DNA of 17,521 nucleotides from Ga0077554 sp046590885 (GTDB lineage: Bacteria; Pseudomonadota; Gammaproteobacteria; Ga0077554; Ga007554), in assembly GCA_046590885.1 (NCBI GenBank), contig JBKJTS010000271.1:1-17521 (forward strand). The letters are read 5' to 3'. The notes below the pieces were generated by a model. That model had not been told where the DNA came from and ran no database searches. It saw only the letters and a program-made list of their open reading frames with translations. Below are positions 13,736 through 17,521 of the stretch, piece by piece (position 1 is the stretch's first letter; every line of letters starts with the position of its first letter). The position numbers and the translations under genes were made by a program.

Positions 13736-15013
13736 ATGCCGTTCCAAATAGCTTTAAGTGGGATTAATGCTGCTGCAGCAGAGTTGAAGGCGATTGGTAA
13801 TAATGTCGCCAATGCGAGTACCACAGGATTTAAAAAATCACGCGTTGAATTTGGTGATGTATATGCCACCAGCAATCTGGGCGTTTCTCAGAATGCGATT
13901 GGTAGTGGTGTGCGCGTGACGACGGTAGCACAACAATTCAGCCAGGGGAACATTGGTTTTACTAACAACAACCTTGATCTGGCGGTGAATGGCCAGGGTT
14001 TCTTTATATTGAATGACGGGGGTATTCCTGCATACACCCGTGCCGGAGCTTTTCAGGTTGATAGAAATGGCTTTATTGTTAATAGCGAGAATCAGCGATT
14101 GACTGCTTACCTTGCTGACATGGGAGGCAACATCACTGGGTCGCGCGGAGATTTGCAGCTTAGCACAGCGGATATCGCACCACAGGCGACCACAGGTATT
14201 AATATCGCAGCTAATCTGAATGCCAATGCTAAAACTTTTGCCCCTTACCCAGCATTGCCTGTATTTGATAGAACAGATCCCACCAGTTATAACAACTCAA
14301 CTGCATTAACTGTTTTTGATTCGTTGGGAAATCCGTTGCTGGGTACCATGTATTACCGCAAGGACACGAATGCTAATGAATGGGAAACGCATCTGTGGCT
14401 CACCAATAGCGCTGGTGCGCCGGTTGAGGTGTTGCCGACGGGTAATGTGGCAGGACAACCTGCCCGGTTAAATTTCTCAAATAACGGTGTTCTCACATCA
14501 GTGACGCCATCAGCAGCCGGAACCCTGAAAGTTGATTATAGCGCGGTTAATCCGCTGACAGGTGCAGCCAATTTATCATTCGATGTTGATTACGCGACGG
14601 TATCGCAGTTCGGCAGTCCATTTAGTGTTAATGCATTGACGCAGGATGGTTATGCAACAGGACGGCTTAGTGGAATAGACATTAATGATACTGGTATTGT
14701 GCAATCGCGTTACACCAATGGCCAGTCGCGGGCGTTGGGTCAGGTAGCCCTAGCGAATTTCAGCAATACACAAGGCTTGCGGCAGTTGGGGGCGACGGCA
14801 TGGGCCGAAACGTTTGACTCGGGTACGGCGTTAGTAGGTCAGCCAGGTAGTGGTAGTGTAGGCTTGATACAGTCGGGCGCATTGGAAGGATCGAATGTGG
14901 ATCTAACCGAGCAGTTAGTGCAGATGATTACTGCGCAACGTAACTTTCAGGCGAATGCGCAGGTGATTACCACTGCCGATGCTGTAACACAAACCATCAT
15001 TAATATTCGTTAA
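13736..15013 (+). CDS. flgE: Flagellar hook protein FlgE
   Basis: FlgE forms the hook, the flexible joint between rod and filament. The protein is 425 residues, near the usual size for hooks with one extra surface domain. The N-terminal MPFQIALSGINAAAAELKAI and IGNNVANASTTGFKKSRVEF motif, the NLDLAVNGQGFFIL segment of the rod/hook family, and the C-terminal GSNVDLTEQLVQMITAQRNF helix are all present. The middle (about residues 170-330) is the variable surface part. AAGAGGAG lies 9 bases before the ATG. It follows a terminator-like hairpin, and no sigma-28 promoter is visible in the gap, so it probably depends on readthrough from flgD. Confidence 0.97.
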   Translation: MPFQIALSGINAAAAELKAIGNNVANASTTGFKKSRVEFGDVYATSNLGVSQNAIGSGVRVTTVAQQFSQGNIGFTNNNLDLAVNGQGFFILNDGGIPAYTRAGAFQVDRNGFIVNSENQRLTAYLADMGGNITGSRGDLQLSTADIAPQATTGINIAANLNANAKTFAPYPALPVFDRTDPTSYNNSTALTVFDSLGNPLLGTMYYRKDTNANEWETHLWLTNSAGAPVEVLPTGNVAGQPARLNFSNNGVLTSVTPSAAGTLKVDYSAVNPLTGAANLSFDVDYATVSQFGSPFSVNALTQDGYATGRLSGIDINDTGIVQSRYTNGQSRALGQVALANFSNTQGLRQLGATAWAETFDSGTALVGQPGSGSVGLIQSGALEGSNVDLTEQLVQMITAQRNFQANAQVITTADAVTQTIINIR

Positions 15014-15039
15014 GTAGCATTGATGTAATGGGGTGATGT

Positions 15040-15795
15040 ATGGACCGTATGTTGTATGTGGCAATGTCAGGTGCGAAGCAGATTATGCTGGCGCAGGCTG
15101 TCAATAATAATAATCTGGCGAATGTAAGCACAGCGGGATTCCGCGCTGATCTCGACGCATTTCGTAGTATGCCCGTATTTGGCCCAGGATATCCCAGCCG
15201 TGTTTATACCGTGACGGAACGCCCGGGCACAGATATGTCAGCTGGGGCACTCACGACCACTGGCCGCGAACTGGATGTGGCAGTGAACGGCCAAGGATGG
15301 ATTGCAGTGCAAGCTCCGGATGGCAGTGAAGCCTATACGCGTGCAGGTGATTTACGGGTATCAGTTAATGGCCAACTGGAAACCGGTGCAGGACACCCGG
15401 TGATGGGGAATGGAGGCCCAATTGCGGTGCCGCCCTTTGAGAAAATAGAAATTGGTGCAGACGGCACTATTTCAGTTTTACCGATTGGCCAGGCCCCGAG
15501 TGCCTTGGCAGTTGTTGACAGAATCAAGCTGGTTAACCCTTTGGCGCGCGATATGGAAAAAGGCGTGGATGGCTTAATGCGCATGAAGGGTTCTAACAAT
15601 GGGCAAGGGGGAGATGCGCCGCCTGACGCTACTGTAAGTCTGGCAGGTGGAGTGTTGGAATCAAGCAATGTTAATGCAGTAGAGGCCATGGTAAAAATGA
15701 TTGAACTGAGCCGGCATTACGAAACCCAGATCAAGATGATGCGCGTGGCCCAGGACAATGATGTGGCCGCTACCCAAATGATGAGAATCAGTTAG
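15040..15795 (+). CDS. flgF: Flagellar basal-body rod protein FlgF
   Basis: FlgF is a proximal rod subunit of the FlgE/F/G family. The protein is 251 residues, as expected. Family landmarks are VNNNNLANVSTAGFRADLDA near the N-terminus, GRELDVAVNGQGWIAVQAPD in the middle and ESSNVNAVEAMVKMIELSRH at the C-terminus. The start MDRMLYVAMSGA agrees with other FlgF proteins, and GGGGTGA lies about 3 bases before the ATG. It is separated from flgE by 26 bases, and its stop codon abuts a hairpin in the 134-base gap before flgG. Confidence 0.96.
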   Translation: MDRMLYVAMSGAKQIMLAQAVNNNNLANVSTAGFRADLDAFRSMPVFGPGYPSRVYTVTERPGTDMSAGALTTTGRELDVAVNGQGWIAVQAPDGSEAYTRAGDLRVSVNGQLETGAGHPVMGNGGPIAVPPFEKIEIGADGTISVLPIGQAPSALAVVDRIKLVNPLARDMEKGVDGLMRMKGSNNGQGGDAPPDATVSLAGGVLESSNVNAVEAMVKMIELSRHYETQIKMMRVAQDNDVAATQMMRIS

Positions 15796-15834
15796 CTTTC
15801 ATTTTTCAAACACGAAAGTGTTTTACAAATGAAG
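15796..15834 (+). other. Intercistronic stem-loop with GAAA tetraloop between flgF and flgG
   Basis: AAACAC (15808-15813) and GTGTTT (15818-15823) enclose a GAAA loop, a stable GNRA tetraloop. An outer stem of CTTTCATTT (15796-15804) with AAATGAAG (15827-15834), one T bulged, extends it across a small internal loop. It begins on the base after the flgF stop. The following bases are A-rich, not U-rich, so it is not a + strand terminator. An mRNA stability or processing element is the likeliest reading. The remaining 95 bases up to flgG show only the flgG ribosome site. Confidence 0.55.
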
Positions 15835-15929
15835 AAAAGAAAAAACTACGTACTTGATTTTCATGTTCTGATAAGTCCCGGATGGATTTATTCAGAGCTT
15901 CCTTAACAAAAAAGCAGAGGAATACCACT

Positions 15930-16715
15930 ATGAACCCCGCGTTATGGATTGCTAAAACCGGATTAGATGCCCAGCAAACCCGCATGGCGGTGATTGCTAA
16001 CAACCTGGCAAACGTGAATACCACAGGATTCAAGCAGGGCAGGGCAGTGTTTGAAGATTTATTTTATCAGAACATTCGTCAAGTAGGTTCGCAAACATCG
16101 CAGGACACGGTACATCCGTCCGGCTTAATGCTGGGTACGGGCGTGCGTACCGTGGCAACGGAAAAATTATTTACCCAAGGTAATGTCGTTCAAACCGGTA
16201 ATACGCTGGATGTCGCCATTCAGGGGCGTGGATTTTTTCAGGTGCTGCTGCCCGACGGTAGCCTGGCGTACAGCCGGGACGGTTCATTTCAAGTAAATTC
16301 GCAGGGACAAGTGGTGACTGCCAATGGCTATGTGGTACAGCCCGCCATTAGTATTCCCGACAGTGCACAAAGCATTAGCATAGGCAGCGATGGGACGGTG
16401 GGCGTGCGCCTGCCGGGTTCGGCTGCGCCGACGCAGGTAGGATCATTGCAATTGGCAGACTTTATCAATCCAGTCGGATTGCAGGCGATGGGCCAGAATC
16501 TCTACTTGGAATCCGCGGCGAGTGGTTCTCCGCAGGCAGGTAATCCTGGTACATCTGGCTTGGGCACACTGGCACAGGGGTCGGTGGAAAGTTCTAACGT
16601 CAATATTGTTGCGGAGCTAGTAAATATGATTGAAGCCCAACGTGCCTATGAGATGAATTCCAAAGCAATTGCGGCGGCTGATCAAATGCTGCAATACGTG
16701 ACTAATAACCTGTAG
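15930..16715 (+). CDS. flgG: Flagellar basal-body (distal) rod protein FlgG
   Basis: FlgG forms the long distal rod that crosses the periplasm. The protein is 261 residues, the family's usual length. The N-terminus MNPALWIAKTGLDAQQT and NNLANVNTTGFKQGRAVFED are characteristic. Next comes the FlgG-specific stretch around residues 45-70, which sets rod rather than hook rigidity, then NTLDVAIQGRGFF and the C-terminal ESSNVNIVAELVNMIEAQRA. I chose the ATG at 15930, with AGAGGA 8 bases upstream. An in-frame ATG at 15882 would add 16 residues that do not resemble any FlgG. Confidence 0.97.
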   Translation: MNPALWIAKTGLDAQQTRMAVIANNLANVNTTGFKQGRAVFEDLFYQNIRQVGSQTSQDTVHPSGLMLGTGVRTVATEKLFTQGNVVQTGNTLDVAIQGRGFFQVLLPDGSLAYSRDGSFQVNSQGQVVTANGYVVQPAISIPDSAQSISIGSDGTVGVRLPGSAAPTQVGSLQLADFINPVGLQAMGQNLYLESAASGSPQAGNPGTSGLGTLAQGSVESSNVNIVAELVNMIEAQRAYEMNSKAIAAADQMLQYVTNNL

Positions 16716-16723
16716 AGATAGTT

Positions 16724-16739
16724 TGGCAGAAATCTTGCA
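16724..16739 (+). promoter_or_regulatory. Internal sigma-54 (RpoN) promoter upstream of flgH
   Basis: TGGCAG-AAATC-TTGCA differs from TGGCAC-N5-TTGCA at one base, with GG at 16725-16726 and GC at 16737-16738 correctly spaced. It lies in the short flgG-flgH gap and predicts a start near 16750, about 35 bases before the flgH ATG. It would allow flgH and genes beyond the window (usually flgI, flgJ) to be transcribed separately from flgB-G. No activator site is obvious; it would have to lie within flgG. Confidence 0.7.
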
Positions 16740-16784
16740 TGTTTTCTGTAGAGAACTGTTTTTGGTCAGGCGAGGAACGAGTTA

Positions 16785-17507
16785 ATGATAGGCATCAATA
16801 CACATCGAGCCACTAAAAAGGTAGCTATATTGATAGGTTTGATGTTATCGGGCTGTGGAACCATCCCAATGCAGAGCGACCCCGCTTTCGCACCTGCCCC
16901 TCCGGTGGCACCCATTCCTTCTAAGAAAAGCCAAGGTGCCATTTATCAAGCAGGCTATAGCATGTCCTTGTTTGAAGACCTTAAAGCGCGTCGGGTAGGC
17001 GACATCTTGACGGTGGTGCTGGTGGAAAAGACCGATGCCAGTAAAAAGGCTGGCACTTCATCTAAGAAAAAAACGGGCGTAGATATTTCCGCTCCCATAA
17101 TTCTGGGTTCACCCCTGCAATTTAATGCTTCGGGATTGATTCCACTGGCAAATAATAACGGCAATAACTTGAGCGCGGCTTTAAATTCAAATCAGAATTT
17201 TGCCGGCGAAGGCGACAGCAATCAGAGCAATAGTCTGAATGGCCGCATTACCGTCACAGTGGCTGAAGTCTTGTCGAATGGAAACATGGTGGTGCGCGGT
17301 GAAAAAATGCTGGCGATAAATCAAGGCAATGAATATGTGCGGTTCTCGGGCATTGTGCGCCCCCTTGATATTCAACGTGATAATACTGTGTTGTCAACGC
17401 TGATAGCAGACACAAAAATAAGCTATGCCGGTGAAGGTTCAATTGCAGATGCCAACACCTCGGGTTGGCTGGCGCGCTTCTTTAATAGCCCGTGGTGGCC
17501 TTTCTAG
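16785..17507 (+). CDS. flgH: Flagellar L-ring protein FlgH (outer-membrane lipoprotein)
   Basis: FlgH builds the L ring in the outer membrane, which with the FlgI P ring is the bushing around the distal rod. The protein is 240 residues. The signal peptide is of lipoprotein type: positive N-terminus (HRATKK), hydrophobic core and lipobox LSGC, with C24 as the lipid-modified residue. Family segments include SMSLFEDLKARRVGDILTV, the threonine/serine-lysine-rich linker after VEKTDASKKAG, NGNMVVRGEKMLAINQGNEY and the C-terminal FSGIVRPLDI. GAGGAA lies about 8 bases before the ATG. The gene is complete and ends 14 bases before the window edge; flgI would be expected next. Confidence 0.97.
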   Translation: MIGINTHRATKKVAILIGLMLSGCGTIPMQSDPAFAPAPPVAPIPSKKSQGAIYQAGYSMSLFEDLKARRVGDILTVVLVEKTDASKKAGTSSKKKTGVDISAPIILGSPLQFNASGLIPLANNNGNNLSAALNSNQNFAGEGDSNQSNSLNGRITVTVAEVLSNGNMVVRGEKMLAINQGNEYVRFSGIVRPLDIQRDNTVLSTLIADTKISYAGEGSIADANTSGWLARFFNSPWWPF

Positions 17508-17521
17508 TAGTGTTTTTCACT

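Noticed and set aside
15835..15929. Sigma-28 (FliA) promoter before flgG, also sought before flgE and flgF
   Set aside because: No TAAA-like plus GCCGATAA-like pair at suitable spacing was found in these gaps.

Overview
The window reads as a contiguous piece of a proteobacterial chromosome of moderate GC. The gene complement (NarK/NasA transporter, PP2C-kinase fusion, NirB, NirD and assimilatory nitrate reductase in that order; Hsp33-QueF; an flgBCDEFGH block) and the protein wording suggest a betaproteobacterium, perhaps of the Nitrosomonadales/methylotroph/sulfur-oxidiser kind. A gammaproteobacterium cannot be excluded by eye. I see no transposase, integrase, CRISPR array or broken gene; the only partial gene is the transporter cut by the left edge.

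Region 1 (1-8902, + strand) is a nitrate assimilation cluster. A major-facilitator nitrate transporter is followed, after a hairpin-rich 179-base gap, by a 571-residue protein that joins a PP2C phosphatase to a Ser/Thr kinase and ends in a membrane anchor. A 273-base gap then holds a terminator-like hairpin, an NtrC-like dyad and a very good sigma-54 promoter ahead of nirB, nirD and nasA. Together these genes take nitrate in, reduce it to nitrite (NasA) and reduce nitrite to ammonium (NirB with a Rieske-type NirD). The promoter elements predict control by nitrogen limitation.

Region 2 (8904-11498, - strand) is a compact operon hslO-queF-FGGY sugar kinase: a redox-switched chaperone, the last enzyme of preQ1 (queuosine precursor) synthesis and a kinase resembling the plant/cyanobacterial D-ribulose kinase group. 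Its end meets the end of nasA with one base between them. A tRNA-Asn(GUU) gene with its own promoter follows on the + strand.

Region 3 (12061-17507, + strand) is the start of a flagellar rod and hook operon: flgB, flgC, flgD, flgE, flgF, flgG, flgH. A sigma-54 type promoter precedes flgB and a second one lies inside the operon before flgH. Stem-loops sit between flgD and flgE (terminator-like, with a U-rich tail) and between flgF and flgG (GAAA tetraloop), so the operon is probably expressed in segments.

No wholly new system is obvious. The points most worth following are the PP2C-kinase built into nitrate assimilation, the structured gap before it, and the three sigma-54 promoters that place nitrogen use and flagellar assembly under the same sigma factor.
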